Assembly (NCBI RefSeq): GCF_947631635.1
Contig: NZ_CANRMB010000001.1
Coordinates: 124,001 to 188,000, forward strand
Length of the DNA: 64,000 nucleotides
Direction of reading: 5' to 3'
Source: an uncultured Dysosmobacter sp.
Lineage (GTDB): Bacteria > Bacillota > Clostridia > Oscillospirales > Oscillospiraceae
Of the stretch, positions 55,840-64,000 are shown piece by piece. A model generated the notes under the pieces. The model worked only from the letters and a program-made list of their open reading frames with translations, did not search any database and was not told the origin of the DNA. Position 1 is the first letter of the stretch. The number at the start of each line of letters is the position of its first letter. The translations under genes were made by a program, and so were the position numbers.

Positions 55840-57690
55840 TTGACAAGACAAAGAGGATCTAATTTGAGCTTCCTGCTCCTGGCGATGGTGATCCTGGCGT
55901 GCTTCAGCTGGCTGTGGCAGATGGAGAATAAATCGCCCCAGCTGGACTATGCCCAGGTGCGCCAGCAGTTTGAGCAGGAAAATGTGGAGTCCTTCGACTT
56001 CCCCAACGAGCACACCCTGGTCCTGACGCTCCGCAGAGAGGTGGAGCACAGCAAGGTCGTCCGGTATGACATGTATGACTTTGAGTTGTTCTTCCAGGAT
56101 CTGAACGACTTGATCCAGGAGCAGAAGGCAAAGGGCATTATCACGACCTACGATTACCCGCCCGCACCCACCACCGACTGGCTGGAAATTCTGCTTCCCG
56201 TCCTTCTCACCGCGCTTCTGCTGGGGGTCATGTGGTATTTCTTCGTGATCCGTGCCCAGGGCGGCGGCATGGGGGTCGACCGGATGGCGAAATTCGGCGC
56301 GGCCAGGACCCGCACCCTCTCCGACAAGGACAAGAAGGTCACCTTTGACGACGTGGCCGGAGCGGACGAGGAAAAAGAGGAATTGCAGGAGATCGTGGAG
56401 TTCCTGAGGGACCCCAAGCGCTTTATCTCCCTGGGCGCCCGTATCCCCAAGGGCGTGCTGCTGGTGGGCCCTCCGGGCACCGGCAAAACGCTGCTGGCCA
56501 AGGCCGTGGCCGGGGAGGCCGGCGTGGGCTTTTTGTCCATCTCCGGCTCCGACTTTGTGGAGCTGTATGTGGGCGTGGGCGCCAGCCGTGTCCGGGACCT
56601 GTTTGACCAGGCGAAAAAGACCGCTCCCGCCATCGTGTTCATCGACGAGATCGATGCCGTGGGCCGCCAGCGCGGCACCGGCGTGGGCGGCGGCCACGAC
56701 GAGCGGGAGCAGACCCTGAACCAGCTGCTGGTGGAGATGGACGGCTTCGCCGCCAATGAGGGCGTGGTGGTCCTGGCCGCCACCAACCGGGCGGATGTGC
56801 TGGACCCCGCCCTGCTGCGCCCCGGCCGGTTTGACCGGCAGATCTACGTGGGCCTGCCGGACATCAAGGGCCGGGAGGAGATTTTGAAAGTCCACGCCCG
56901 GGAAAAGCCTCTGGCGGAGGATGTGGACCTGAGAAAGCTGGCCCAGGGCACCGCCGGATTTACCGGCGCGGACCTGGAGAACCTTATCAACGAGGGCGCG
57001 CTGCTGGCGGCCCGAAAGGACCGGAAGTTCATCACCATGGGGGACCTGAAAGAGGCGGAGATCAAGGTCATCGCGGGTCCCGAGAAGAAGAGCCGGGTCA
57101 TTCCGGAGCATGAGCGGCGCCTGACCGCCTGGCATGAGGCGGGCCACGCCGTGGTGATGCACGCCCTGCCGGACCACGACCCGGTGAGCCAGATCACCAT
57201 CGTGCCCCGGGGGCAGGCGGGCGGCATGACCATCTCCCTGCCGGAGGAGGACCGCTCCTACCTCTCCAAGCGCTATATGGAGGACCAGATCGTGGCGCTG
57301 CTGGGCGGCCGGGTGGCGGAAAAGCTGTGCCTGGGGGATATCTCCACCGGCGCCAGCAACGACATCCAGCGGGCCACCGCCATCGCCCGCAAGATGGTGG
57401 CGGTCTACGGCATGAGCGAGAAGATCGGCACGGTCTCCTTTGAGTCCGGCCATGATGAGGTGTTCATCGGCCGGACCATGAGCCAGGGCCGCAGCTATTC
57501 CGAGGCCGTGGCGGCCCAGATCGACGATGAGGTCAAGGCCGTGGTGGGCGCCGCCTATGAGCGGTGCGAGGCCATCCTGCGGAGCCAGCGCGACAAGCTG
57601 GACGCGGTGGCGGAGTATCTGCTGGCCAACGAGACCATGGAGCGGGAGGCGTTCCTGGCTGTGTTCGGCGAAGAGGACACGCCCGCCTGA
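55840..57690 (+). CDS. ftsH: ATP-dependent zinc metalloprotease FtsH
   Basis: A 616-residue FtsH. Two membrane helices ([20 protein letters not shown] and [20 protein letters not shown]) flank a short external domain. The AAA module has Walker [20 protein letters not shown], Walker [11 protein letters not shown] and the SRH near [20 protein letters not shown]; the protease has HEAGHAV. It degrades membrane and regulatory proteins. TTG at 55840 is the start, seven bases after AAAGGAGGG; an upstream frame crosses the repeat remnant. Confidence 0.96.
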   Translation: MTRQRGSNLSFLLLAMVILACFSWLWQMENKSPQLDYAQVRQQFEQENVESFDFPNEHTLVLTLRREVEHSKVVRYDMYDFELFFQDLNDLIQEQKAKGIITTYDYPPAPTTDWLEILLPVLLTALLLGVMWYFFVIRAQGGGMGVDRMAKFGAARTRTLSDKDKKVTFDDVAGADEEKEELQEIVEFLRDPKRFISLGARIPKGVLLVGPPGTGKTLLAKAVAGEAGVGFLSISGSDFVELYVGVGASRVRDLFDQAKKTAPAIVFIDEIDAVGRQRGTGVGGGHDEREQTLNQLLVEMDGFAANEGVVVLAATNRADVLDPALLRPGRFDRQIYVGLPDIKGREEILKVHAREKPLAEDVDLRKLAQGTAGFTGADLENLINEGALLAARKDRKFITMGDLKEAEIKVIAGPEKKSRVIPEHERRLTAWHEAGHAVVMHALPDHDPVSQITIVPRGQAGGMTISLPEEDRSYLSKRYMEDQIVALLGGRVAEKLCLGDISTGASNDIQRATAIARKMVAVYGMSEKIGTVSFESGHDEVFIGRTMSQGRSYSEAVAAQIDDEVKAVVGAAYERCEAILRSQRDKLDAVAEYLLANETMEREAFLAVFGEEDTPA

Positions 57691-57708
57691 CATAGATAAA
57701 TAAAAGCG

Positions 57709-57743
57709 CGCCCCCTGTGCGGAATGCACAGGGGGCGTTTTTT
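57709..57743 (+). terminator. intrinsic terminator after ftsH
   Basis: CGCCCCCTGTGC and its complement around GGAAT, then TTTTTT. Confidence 0.85.
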
Positions 57744-57934
57744 CAGCCAAAGTCGTGGCGCGGAACGGTGGAGAGGCCGGCTTTCTCCAACAGCTTGTGG
57801 TCATCGGTACGCCGGCACACCGCCAGCCGCTCCCAAAACGCCCGGTCCAGCTGGGGCATACAGCAGTCAAAGCTGCAAACGATCCCCTGTTCCTCCATCA
57901 TCTTTGCAATGCGCTGCAAAAAACAGTCGGTCAT
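57743..57934 (-). CDS. hypothetical small protein (63 aa)
   Basis: A 63-residue protein starting MTDCFLQRIAKMMEEQGIVC, with four cysteines, ending just at the ftsH terminator. AAGGA lies about nine bases before the ATG at 57934. It resembles small uncharacterised clostridial proteins but I recognise no family. It is divergent from the XRE pair at 58042. Function unknown. Confidence 0.5.
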   Translation of the reverse strand: MTDCFLQRIAKMMEEQGIVCSFDCCMPQLDRAFWERLAVCRRTDDHKLLEKAGLSTVPRHDFG

Positions 57935-58041
57935 CCATGTTGTTCCTTCCCAAAAGACCAGCACTGCTGGTCAAATTTGCTCCTGTCATACCATAAAATA
58001 GCCCCAATGACAAGCACAAAAGGTCAAAGGGAGGCATGGTC

Positions 58042-58290
58042 ATGTATAAGACGAAGGGGCCGGACGGGCGGCTGAATCTCTGCGGGCTGAAGATCGCAAA
58101 ACTGCGCATGGCAATGCGCCCCAGGTGTTCCCAAAAGGCGTTTGCCGACAAATTGCAGCTGCTGGGACTGGAAGTTACCAAGAATACCGTGCAGTGCATT
58201 GAGAGCGGGAACCGCTTTGTTACGGACATTGAATTAAAGGCGATCGCCCAGGCGCTGGGCGTCACGACGGACGACCTGCTTGCGGAGTGA
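58042..58290 (+). CDS. XRE-like regulator (82 aa), tandem paralogue 1
   Basis: An 82-residue HTH protein: LNLCGLKIAKLRMAMRPRCS, QKAFADKLQLLGLEVTKNTV, IELKAIAQALGVTTDDLLAE. The long loop between helices (LQLLGLEVTKNTVQCIE) is typical of a clostridial XRE subgroup. ATG 58042 is chosen over 58036 for spacing from GGGAGG. The next gene is a paralogue with about half of its residues identical by eye. Confidence 0.7.
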   Translation: MYKTKGPDGRLNLCGLKIAKLRMAMRPRCSQKAFADKLQLLGLEVTKNTVQCIESGNRFVTDIELKAIAQALGVTTDDLLAE

Positions 58291-58325
58291 CACCCAGCTG
58301 ACAGGCGGAAGAGGCGGTGAGTTGT

Positions 58326-58577
58326 ATGCACAAAGCCAAAACGGCCGATGGCCGGGCAAACATCTGCGGAAGGAATATCCGGCGCATGAGAAAAGAGCTG
58401 CGTCCCAAATGCTCACAGGCGGGATTTGCGGGGCGGCTGCAGCTCCTGGGACTGGATGTGGACAAGAACGCGGTCCAGCGCATGGAGTGCGGAAAGCGGA
58501 CGGTCTCGGATATCGAATTGAAGGTGATCGCTCAGGCCCTGGGCGTCACAGCGGACGAACTGCTGCGGGAACCATAG
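58326..58577 (+). CDS. XRE-like regulator (83 aa), tandem paralogue 2
   Basis: An 83-residue paralogue of the previous gene: ANICGRNIRRMRKELRPKCS, QAGFAGRLQLLGLDVDKNAV, IELKVIAQALGVTADELLRE. It arose by tandem duplication. ATG 58326 follows GAGGCGG; a GTG three codons earlier is too close to it. A terminator follows at 58629. Targets unknown. Confidence 0.7.
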   Translation: MHKAKTADGRANICGRNIRRMRKELRPKCSQAGFAGRLQLLGLDVDKNAVQRMECGKRTVSDIELKVIAQALGVTADELLREP

Positions 58578-59075
58578 CGCTTTATACACACAGCAGACAT
58601 CCAGTATGCGAGGACAAAATGGACAGATGGCGGAGCCATGACCGTTTTTTGCGGATGGCTCCGCCCTGTTTTTCTGCCTCCGGCGGCAGAGAGCGGCCGG
58701 AGCGGGGGACCGTCCGAAGGGCAGCGCGAAAAAGGAGAGGAAAGCAGCGGCCGGGGGCGAAACATTCATCTATTTGCAGATAGCATTCATTTGTACGCGA
58801 CAGAAAGACGTTTCGTCAAAAAGCAGTATTTGAATGAGAAACATTTGGGAGATTTGTGCATTGTATTCGCGAAGCCCAACTTGTATAATTGTAGCAGACA
58901 AAAGGACGAATATGCCCGAATTGTTCATTGACTGTGGACTGAAAACAAAACATATAAAAACTTTTGGGATACCCCTCAAAAGTTTAATGAAAACGACGAA
59001 TGCATTTCCCCGCAGCAGCGACATATGGACCGCAAAACACAGGAGTGAATAAATACTTATTTGGGAGGTTTTTTT
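58578..59075. other. 498-bp intergenic region: XRE terminator and ilvA promoter/leader
   Basis: It contains the terminator 58629-58673, a promoter TTGTAT (58861-58866) / TATAAT (58884-58889, 17-bp spacing) and an untranslated leader of about 180 nt for the threonine deaminase gene. The leader has an AACTTTTG/CAAAAGTT hairpin (near 58968-58992) but no T-box consensus. No gene is supported. Confidence 0.6.
58629..58673 (+). terminator. intrinsic terminator after the XRE pair
   Basis: GGCGGAGCCAT (58629-58639) and ATGGCTCCGCC (58655-58665) form an 11-bp stem followed by CTGTTTTTC. Confidence 0.8.
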
Positions 59076-60269
59076 ATGCTGACTTTGGAAATGATCCAGG
59101 AGGCGCAGACCGCGCTGAAGGGGATCGCCCGGCGGACGCCTCTGGAGAGCGCGCCGAGGATCGGCGAAAATCTGTACATCAAGGCTGAGAACCTGCAGCT
59201 CACCGGCGCTTTCAAGATCCGCGGCGCTTACAACAAGATCCGCTCTCTGACCCCGGAGGAGGCCTCCAAGGGCGTGATCGCCTGCTCCGCCGGCAACCAC
59301 GCCCAGGGCATCGCCCTGTCCGCCACCAAGCTGGGCATCAAGTCCATCATCTGCATGCCCGCCGGCGCCCCCATCAGCAAGGTGGAGGCCACCAAGGGCT
59401 ACGGCGCGGAAGTGGTCCTGGTCCCCGGCGTGTATGACGACGCCGCCCGCGAGGCCGCCCGCCTCTCCGCGGAGCACGGCTACACCTTCGCCCATCCCTT
59501 CAACGACCCCTATGTCATGGCCGGTCAGGGCACCATCGGCCTGGAGATCCTAGAGCAGCTCCCCGAAGTGGAGCAGGTGGTCTGCCCCATCGGCGGCGGC
59601 GGCCTGATCAGCGGCATCGCCCTGGCCATCAAGAGCCTGAAGCCCTCCTGCCGTGTCATCGGCGTTCAGGCGGCCACCGTGCCCTCCATGTTTGAGTCCC
59701 GCAAGGCCGGCAAGGTCACCACGGTGCCCGACGGCGACACCCTGGCCGACGGCATCCACGTCCTGACCCCCGGCGATATGACCTTCGAGATGTGCCAGAA
59801 GTACGTGGACGAGATCGTCACCGTCACCGAGGACGAGATCGCCGCCGCCATCCTGGCGCTGATGGAGGGCCAGAAGACCGTTGCCGAGGGCGCCGGCGCC
59901 ACCACCGTGGCAGCCTGCATGTTCGGTAAGGTGGATACCTCTTCCAAGAAGACCGTGTGCGTGGTGTCCGGCGGCAACGTGGACGTCACCACCCTGTCCC
60001 GCATCATCACCAAGGGCCTGACCAAGTCCGGCCGTATCGCCGAGATCTCCACCAAGGTCGTGGATAAGCCCGGCAGCCTGATCCAGGTGCTCCAGGTGGT
60101 CTCTGACTGCGGCGCCAACATCCTGAGCGTCAGCCACGCCCGTGAGGACAAGGATTCCGACGTGGGCGCCTGCATCGTGTCCATGGTCCTGGAGACCCGC
60201 AACGCCGAGCATGTGGCGCAGATCAAGGAGGCGCTGTCCTCCAAGGGTTATTCTTTGCTGGACAAGTAA
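59076..60269 (+). CDS. ilvA: threonine ammonia-lyase (threonine deaminase) with ACT domain
   Basis: A 397-residue PLP enzyme. The Schiff-base lysine is in LTGAFKIRGAYNKI (about residue 48), the PLP phosphate loop in PIGGGGLISGIALAIKS, and a C-terminal ACT domain (DKPGSLIQVLQVVSDCGANI) occupies residues 325-397. It deaminates threonine to 2-oxobutyrate, for isoleucine synthesis or energy. The short single-ACT form resembles catabolic TdcB-like enzymes of clostridia. ATG 59076 follows GGGAGG. A cation symporter gene follows, suggesting threonine/serine uptake and use. Confidence 0.93.
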   Translation: MLTLEMIQEAQTALKGIARRTPLESAPRIGENLYIKAENLQLTGAFKIRGAYNKIRSLTPEEASKGVIACSAGNHAQGIALSATKLGIKSIICMPAGAPISKVEATKGYGAEVVLVPGVYDDAAREAARLSAEHGYTFAHPFNDPYVMAGQGTIGLEILEQLPEVEQVVCPIGGGGLISGIALAIKSLKPSCRVIGVQAATVPSMFESRKAGKVTTVPDGDTLADGIHVLTPGDMTFEMCQKYVDEIVTVTEDEIAAAILALMEGQKTVAEGAGATTVAACMFGKVDTSSKKTVCVVSGGNVDVTTLSRIITKGLTKSGRIAEISTKVVDKPGSLIQVLQVVSDCGANILSVSHAREDKDSDVGACIVSMVLETRNAEHVAQIKEALSSKGYSLLDK

Positions 60270-60343
60270 GAGCTGGTTCGGCAATTAATAAAAATAATAA
60301 GGAGGGGGTCCCTGGAGAGAAAGGCCGGGGACCAAAGGAAAAC

Positions 60344-61549
60344 ATGGAAAAGAAGAAAAAGCTGGGCTTGCTGCCCAAACTGGTCATCGCGATCGTCCTC
60401 GGTATCGTCGTCGGTTTCGTTGCCCAGCCCATGGGAAACATCGGTGAGATCATCATCCGCATCGGTGCTACCTACAACAGCATCTTTGGCAATTTCCTGA
60501 ACTTCGTCATTCCTCTGATCATCATCGGCTTCGTGGCCCCCGGCATTGCAGACCTGGGCGCCGGAGCCGGCAAGACCCTGGCCCAGACCACCGGTATCGC
60601 CTATGCGTCCACCATCATCGCCGGCACGCTGGCCTTTGTGGTTGACAAGCTGCTGTTCCCCATGCTGGTCCACGCCGACATGTTCATGGCCGACGCTGAG
60701 AACGCTGAGGAGACCGTGGTCAGCTCTCTGTTCACCATCGAGATGCCTCCCGTCATGGGCGTTATGACCGCTCTGCTGATGGCCTTCATCCTGGGCCTGG
60801 GCATGGCCGTTATCAAGAACGACGCCCTGAAGAACGCTGTGAATGATTTCTCCGAGATCATCAGCAAGCTGGTCGCCAGCGTCGTCATCCCCCTGCTGCC
60901 CTTCCACGTGTACGGCATCTTCGCCAAGCTGGCCTATGCCGGCACCATCGTTGAGCTGATGACCTCCTTCATCAAGGTCTTCGCCGTCATCATCGTGCTG
61001 CATGTGATCATCCTGCTGTTCCAGTACACCATCGCCGGCTCCGCTGCCAAGAAGAACCCCTTCGCGCTGATCAAGAACATGATCCCCGCTTACACCACCG
61101 CCATCGGCACCCAGTCCTCCGCCGCCACCATCCCCGTCACAGTGGAGTGCACCAAGAAGAACGGCGTGTCCGATTCCATCGCGGAGTTCGTGTGCCCCCT
61201 GTGCGCCACCATTCACCTGTCCGGCTCCACCATCACCCTGACCAGCTGCTCCATCGCAGTCATGATGATGATGGGTCAGCCCACCACCTTCGGCAAGATG
61301 TTCCCCTTCATCCTGATGCTGGGCGTCACCATGGTCGCCGCTCCCGGCGTCCCCGGCGGTGCTGTTATGGCCGCTCTGGGCATCCTGCAGTCCATGCTGG
61401 GCTTTGACGAGACCATGTGCGGTCTGATGATCGCCCTGTACATCGCCCAGGACTCCTTCGGCACTGCCTGCAACGTCACCGGCGACGGCGCTATCGCTGT
61501 CCTGATGGACGCCATTACCGGCAAGAAAAAGGCTGCTGCTGCGAAATAA
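60344..61549 (+). CDS. dicarboxylate/amino acid:cation symporter (DAACS family)
   Basis: A 401-residue transporter of the GltP/SstT type. Helices near the N terminus (GLLPKLVIAIVLGIVVGFVA) and the family core are present: AIGTQSSAATIPVTVECTKK (the serine-rich hairpin), CATIHLSGSTITLTSCSIAV and ALYIAQDSFGTACNVTGDGA. It imports acidic or small neutral amino acids with Na+ or H+. Because it is 75 bp behind ilvA with no terminator, threonine or serine is a likely substrate (inference). The spacer holds an imperfect GGTCCCTGG/CCGGGGACC hairpin before the ribosome binding site. Confidence 0.9.
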   Translation: MEKKKKLGLLPKLVIAIVLGIVVGFVAQPMGNIGEIIIRIGATYNSIFGNFLNFVIPLIIIGFVAPGIADLGAGAGKTLAQTTGIAYASTIIAGTLAFVVDKLLFPMLVHADMFMADAENAEETVVSSLFTIEMPPVMGVMTALLMAFILGLGMAVIKNDALKNAVNDFSEIISKLVASVVIPLLPFHVYGIFAKLAYAGTIVELMTSFIKVFAVIIVLHVIILLFQYTIAGSAAKKNPFALIKNMIPAYTTAIGTQSSAATIPVTVECTKKNGVSDSIAEFVCPLCATIHLSGSTITLTSCSIAVMMMMGQPTTFGKMFPFILMLGVTMVAAPGVPGGAVMAALGILQSMLGFDETMCGLMIALYIAQDSFGTACNVTGDGAIAVLMDAITGKKKAAAAK

Positions 61550-61582
61550 GCAAGCAGGAACTTCCATCCTCTTTCCCTAGAA

Positions 61583-61614
61583 CAAGCAGGCGGTCCGAAA
61601 GGACCGCCTGCTTG
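61583..61614. terminator. hairpin after the symporter gene
   Basis: CAAGCAGGCGGTCC, loop GAAA, and its exact complement (14-bp stem); no U run, but the position fits a terminator. Confidence 0.65.
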
Positions 61615-61638
61615 GCACTGTTATATGACACCAAAAGA

Positions 61639-61672
61639 GCGGGCCGTCTGGGACGGCCCGCTTTCTCTCTTT
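61639..61672. terminator. intrinsic terminator between convergent operons
   Basis: GCGGGCCGTC, loop TGG, GACGGCCCGC followed by TTTCTCTCTTTT; on the other strand CTCTTTT follows, so it can serve the leftward ABC operon too. Confidence 0.7.
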
Positions 61673-62445
61673 TAATTTCCGCACTCGATGGAGATCTGAT
61701 TGAACATATTGAGGATATCGTCCATGGAGGTGTTCCGTTTCTCCTCCCCGGCCCGGTCCAGGACCACATGGCCCCGGTCCATCATCAGAATGCGGTCGCC
61801 GTATTCCACGGCATAGCGCAGGTTGTGGGTCACCATCATAGCGGTGAGATGCTTTTCCCGCACCACCTTGTCGGTCAGTTCCATGATGATCTCCGCGGTC
61901 TTGGGGTCCAGCGCGGCGGTGTGTTCGTCCAGGATCAAAAAGCGGAGGGGCGTCATGGTGGCCATCAGCAGGGAGACGGCCTGCCGCTGTCCGCCGGACA
62001 GGGCGCCCATTTTCACATGCAGCTTATCCTCCAGGCCCAGTCCCAGGGAGCGGAGCTGCTCCCGGTAAAAGTCCACGCGCTTCCGGTTCACGCCCCGGCC
62101 CAGGCCAAAGGTTTTGCCCTTGTTGTCCGCCAGAGACAGGTTCTCCAGCATGGTCAGGTTGGGGCAGGTGCCGGCCGCCGGGTTTTGATACACCCGGCCC
62201 ATGGTGGCGTAGCGCTGGAAGTCCTTCAGTTTGGAGATGCTCTTGCCGCCCACCAGCACGTCGCCGCCCTCAATGGGGATGGAGCCGCAGATGATATTCA
62301 GCAGGGAGGTCTTGCCGCTGCCGTTGCTGCCCACGATGGCCACGAATTGGCCCTCCTCCACGGTCAGGGAAAAGCGGTCGAACAGGCGCTGCTCCGTGAT
62401 GGTGCCGGGGTTGTAGATCTTTGTGATGTCCCGTACTTCAAGCAT
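61672..62445 (-). CDS. ABC transporter ATP-binding protein (TrpZ/COG1101-like)
   Basis: A 257-residue ATPase: Walker A VGSNGSGKTSLLNIICGS, signature MGALSGGQRQAVSLLMATM, Walker B LRFLILDEHTAALDPKT and the H-loop MMVTHNLRYA. The sequence style and the pairing with a COG4120-like permease match the uncharacterised importers that include TrpXYZ tryptophan transporters. It overlaps the permease stop by eight bases. No substrate-binding protein gene follows within the window. Confidence 0.9.
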   Translation of the reverse strand: MLEVRDITKIYNPGTITEQRLFDRFSLTVEEGQFVAIVGSNGSGKTSLLNIICGSIPIEGGDVLVGGKSISKLKDFQRYATMGRVYQNPAAGTCPNLTMLENLSLADNKGKTFGLGRGVNRKRVDFYREQLRSLGLGLEDKLHVKMGALSGGQRQAVSLLMATMTPLRFLILDEHTAALDPKTAEIIMELTDKVVREKHLTAMMVTHNLRYAVEYGDRILMMDRGHVVLDRAGEEKRNTSMDDILNMFNQISIECGN

Positions 62446-63376
62446 GGATGATCTCCTCTCCCTTCCGTCCAGAAAGGACCAGCACCAGCAAAAACAGCAT
62501 GGCGGTGATCAGCTTCATCATATTGGCGGGCAGGCCCATGCTCAGGGCGATCTGGATGCACAGCTTATAGAGCACGCTGCCCACGACGACCGCCGTGGTC
62601 CCGGCGGGGGCGCCCAGCCAGCGCAGGGCCTTCCGGCTCCGGCAGAACTGGGCCAGGCGGGAACCCTCGTAAAAGCGGAAGGTGGAGACGCCGATGATGA
62701 CCGCCGCCAGACCGTATACCAGCTGTCCGGTGCCCATGGTGGCGGAGTAGCTCCGCAGGTCATGGCAGACCACGCAGCCCGCCAGGGCCACCAGGGCGTT
62801 GGAGATGGCCAGGCCCAGGATCTTCACATTGCCCCGGTCCTTCGCCAGGGTGGTGACCAGACCGGCGTTGTCGCCCACGGCCCGCAGCAGTAGGCCGGAC
62901 TTGGTCTGGAAATACAGGTCCAGAAGCACCTTGATGACCACCACCAGGAGCAGGGAGACCACCAGCTTCCGGCCCATCAGCGTCATATTGCCGAACAGGG
63001 CCATGACAGCGGGGGAGGTGAAGATAGTGTCCGTGCCCCGGTCCACCGCCAGGTTGGAGCCCGCAATCTGCAGATTGACGGAGAACAGGGCGGTCATGGT
63101 GATGATGCCCGCCAGCAGGTTCCGGATCTTCAGCCGCACATGGATGAAGCCGGTGAACAGGCCCGTCAGGGTGCCCGCCAGCATGGAGAGGGGCAGGGTC
63201 AGCCAGGGACTGACGCCCTTTGTCAGCAGCACGGCGGTGATGGCGGCGCCCAGGGGGAAGGTGCCGTCCACGCCCAGGTCGGGGAAGTCCAGGATGGAAT
63301 AGGTGATGTAGACGCCGAAGGAGATCAGCGCGTAGATCAGTCCCTGGATCAGGGTGCTGATAAGCAGGTCCTGCAT
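62438..63376 (-). CDS. ABC transporter permease (TrpY/COG4120-like)
   Basis: A 312-residue permease with eight or nine predicted helices (LISTLIQGLIYALISFGVYI, LPLGAAITAVLL-like FPLGAAITAVLLTKG, LAGIITMTALFSVNLQIAGS) and the family-like DFPDLGVDGTFPLG segment. ATG 63376 follows AAGGAGGG; a frame extending to 63454 overlaps the upstream gene. Together with the ATPase it forms an importer that needs a lipoprotein encoded elsewhere. Tryptophan or another aromatic compound is one possible substrate. Confidence 0.87.
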   Translation of the reverse strand: MQDLLISTLIQGLIYALISFGVYITYSILDFPDLGVDGTFPLGAAITAVLLTKGVSPWLTLPLSMLAGTLTGLFTGFIHVRLKIRNLLAGIITMTALFSVNLQIAGSNLAVDRGTDTIFTSPAVMALFGNMTLMGRKLVVSLLLVVVIKVLLDLYFQTKSGLLLRAVGDNAGLVTTLAKDRGNVKILGLAISNALVALAGCVVCHDLRSYSATMGTGQLVYGLAAVIIGVSTFRFYEGSRLAQFCRSRKALRWLGAPAGTTAVVVGSVLYKLCIQIALSMGLPANMMKLITAMLFLLVLVLSGRKGEEIIHA

Positions 63377-63398
63377 AGAGAAACCCTCCTTTTGGAAG

Positions 63399-64000
63399 TC
63401 AGCGGACGGTATTCCGCAGTGTGCCGATCCCCTCGATGGTGCATTCCACCACATCGCCGGGACTTAAAAATTTCGGGGGATCAAAGCCCATGCCCACACC
63501 GGCGGGGGTGCCGGTGGCGATGATGGTGCCGGGCAGCAGGGTCATACCGGAGGACAGCTCCTCGACGATGTCCGCAATGCCGGTGATCAGCAGGTCCGTG
63601 GTGGAATTTTGCCGCAGCTCGCCGTTGACGCGGGAGGAGATAGCCAGCGCCGGAGGAAAGGCGACCTCATCCGCCGTGACGATGCAGGGGCCCATGGGGG
63701 TGAAGCCGTCTAGGCCCTTGCCGAAGTACCACTGCTTATGGGTGGTTTGCAGCAGCCGGGCGGAGATGTCGTTGAGAACCGTGTAGCCGAAGAGATGGTC
63801 CTGAACGTCGGCGGCCTTCACATTTCGGGCGGTCCTGCCGATGATGACCGCCAGCTCCGCCTCATAGTCCAGCCGCTGGACCAGGCCGGGATGGCTCTCA
63901 ATAAAGCCCTCGGGGGCCACGGCCTCGCTGACGCGCTTGGAGAAGTAGATGGGGACGGGCCGCTCACCGCCAAAGGCGGAGGCGTCATACCGGGTGGACT
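63399..64000 (-). CDS. fumarylacetoacetate hydrolase family protein (5' end beyond the window)
   Basis: The visible 200 residues, open at the right window edge, show the FAH C-terminal catalytic domain: RLDYEAELAVIIGRTARNVK (metal-binding Glu residues), GYTVLNDISARLLQTTHKQW, KGLDGFTPMGPCIVTADEVA and LPGTIIATGTPAGVGMGFDP. Members hydrolyse or decarboxylate beta-diketo and oxo acids such as oxaloacetate or 2-hydroxyhepta-2,4-diene-1,7-dioate. It lies 22 bp upstream of the ABC permease and shares its direction, so co-transcription is likely. Substrate unassigned. Confidence 0.9.
   Translation of the reverse strand, partial: STRYDASAFGGERPVPIYFSKRVSEAVAPEGFIESHPGLVQRLDYEAELAVIIGRTARNVKAADVQDHLFGYTVLNDISARLLQTTHKQWYFGKGLDGFTPMGPCIVTADEVAFPPALAISSRVNGELRQNSTTDLLITGIADIVEELSSGMTLLPGTIIATGTPAGVGMGFDPPKFLSPGDVVECTIEGIGTLRNTVR

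Noticed and set aside
55615-57870. A 751-codon minus-strand frame
   Set aside because: Antisense of ftsH and the hpt repeats; composition is that of a shadow frame.
58890-59075. T-box or amino-acid riboswitch ahead of ilvA
   Set aside because: No T-box core sequence, specifier loop or terminator with U run could be found in the leader.

Overview
The window looks like a chromosome segment from a GC-rich, gut-type Clostridia, most likely Oscillospiraceae (inference). The supporting signs are strong AGGAGG ribosome binding sites, CIRCE-controlled groESL, RNase J, a GdpP-type c-di-AMP phosphodiesterase next to rplI and dnaB, and low-GC-Gram-positive protein families in DNA that is rich in G and C.

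Positions 1-33.4 kb are accessory DNA stacked on one tRNA gene. tRNA-Val(CAC) at 33412-33488 is intact, and 48 bp covering its 3' half recur exactly at 16049-16096. Two integrative elements therefore sit in tandem. Element A (left end outside the window, up to 16.1 kb) has a leftward replication and maintenance module: PcfJ-like, PcfK/AcrIIA9-like, DUF3102, ParA, DnaB-type helicase, a replisome organiser with internal iterons, SSB and XRE regulators. To its right lie two duplicated repressor/operator switches, a Tad2-like anti-defence candidate, an HsdR-N nuclease-like protein, a HigBA-like toxin-antitoxin trio and a tyrosine integrase beside the att repeat. Element B (16.1-33.4 kb) carries MobC, a MobP3-type relaxase with a Sel1-repeat tail, an excisionase-like protein, its own tyrosine integrase, a Fic gene broken by one amber codon, and a ClpP-fold protease with a tiny partner.

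The most unusual cargo is in element B at 16.7-23.1 kb. A LacI-type regulator precedes a tripartite tricarboxylate transporter (TctC-TctB-TctA), an FAD-dependent oxidoreductase and a 274-residue protein that aligns by eye with only the equatorial domain of GroEL. The GGG nucleotide-pocket motif is kept, but the whole apical and intermediate domains and the GDGTTT motif are missing. The palindrome CATACGTATG recurs before the regulator gene, inside it and before tctC. The cargo lies between copies of a short direct repeat found again elsewhere in the element.

From 33.4 kb the window is mostly host chromosome: tRNA-Val, tRNA-Glu and tRNA-Met; groESL with CIRCE and a near-consensus promoter; a lipid kinase; an RlmL-like methyltransferase; NfeD and SPFH proteins; RNase J; a LacI regulator with an MFS transporter; gdpP-rplI; dnaB-tilS-hpt-ftsH; threonine deaminase with a cation symporter; a two-gene ABC transporter; and a fumarylacetoacetate-hydrolase-family gene cut by the window edge. 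Non-coding oddities include a 1.3 kb field of intergenic repeats that truncates an XRE gene upstream of dnaB, and a 233-bp tandem repeat that copies the 3' end of hpt.

All functional calls rest on reading the translated sequence and on remembered family motifs. No database search was possible.
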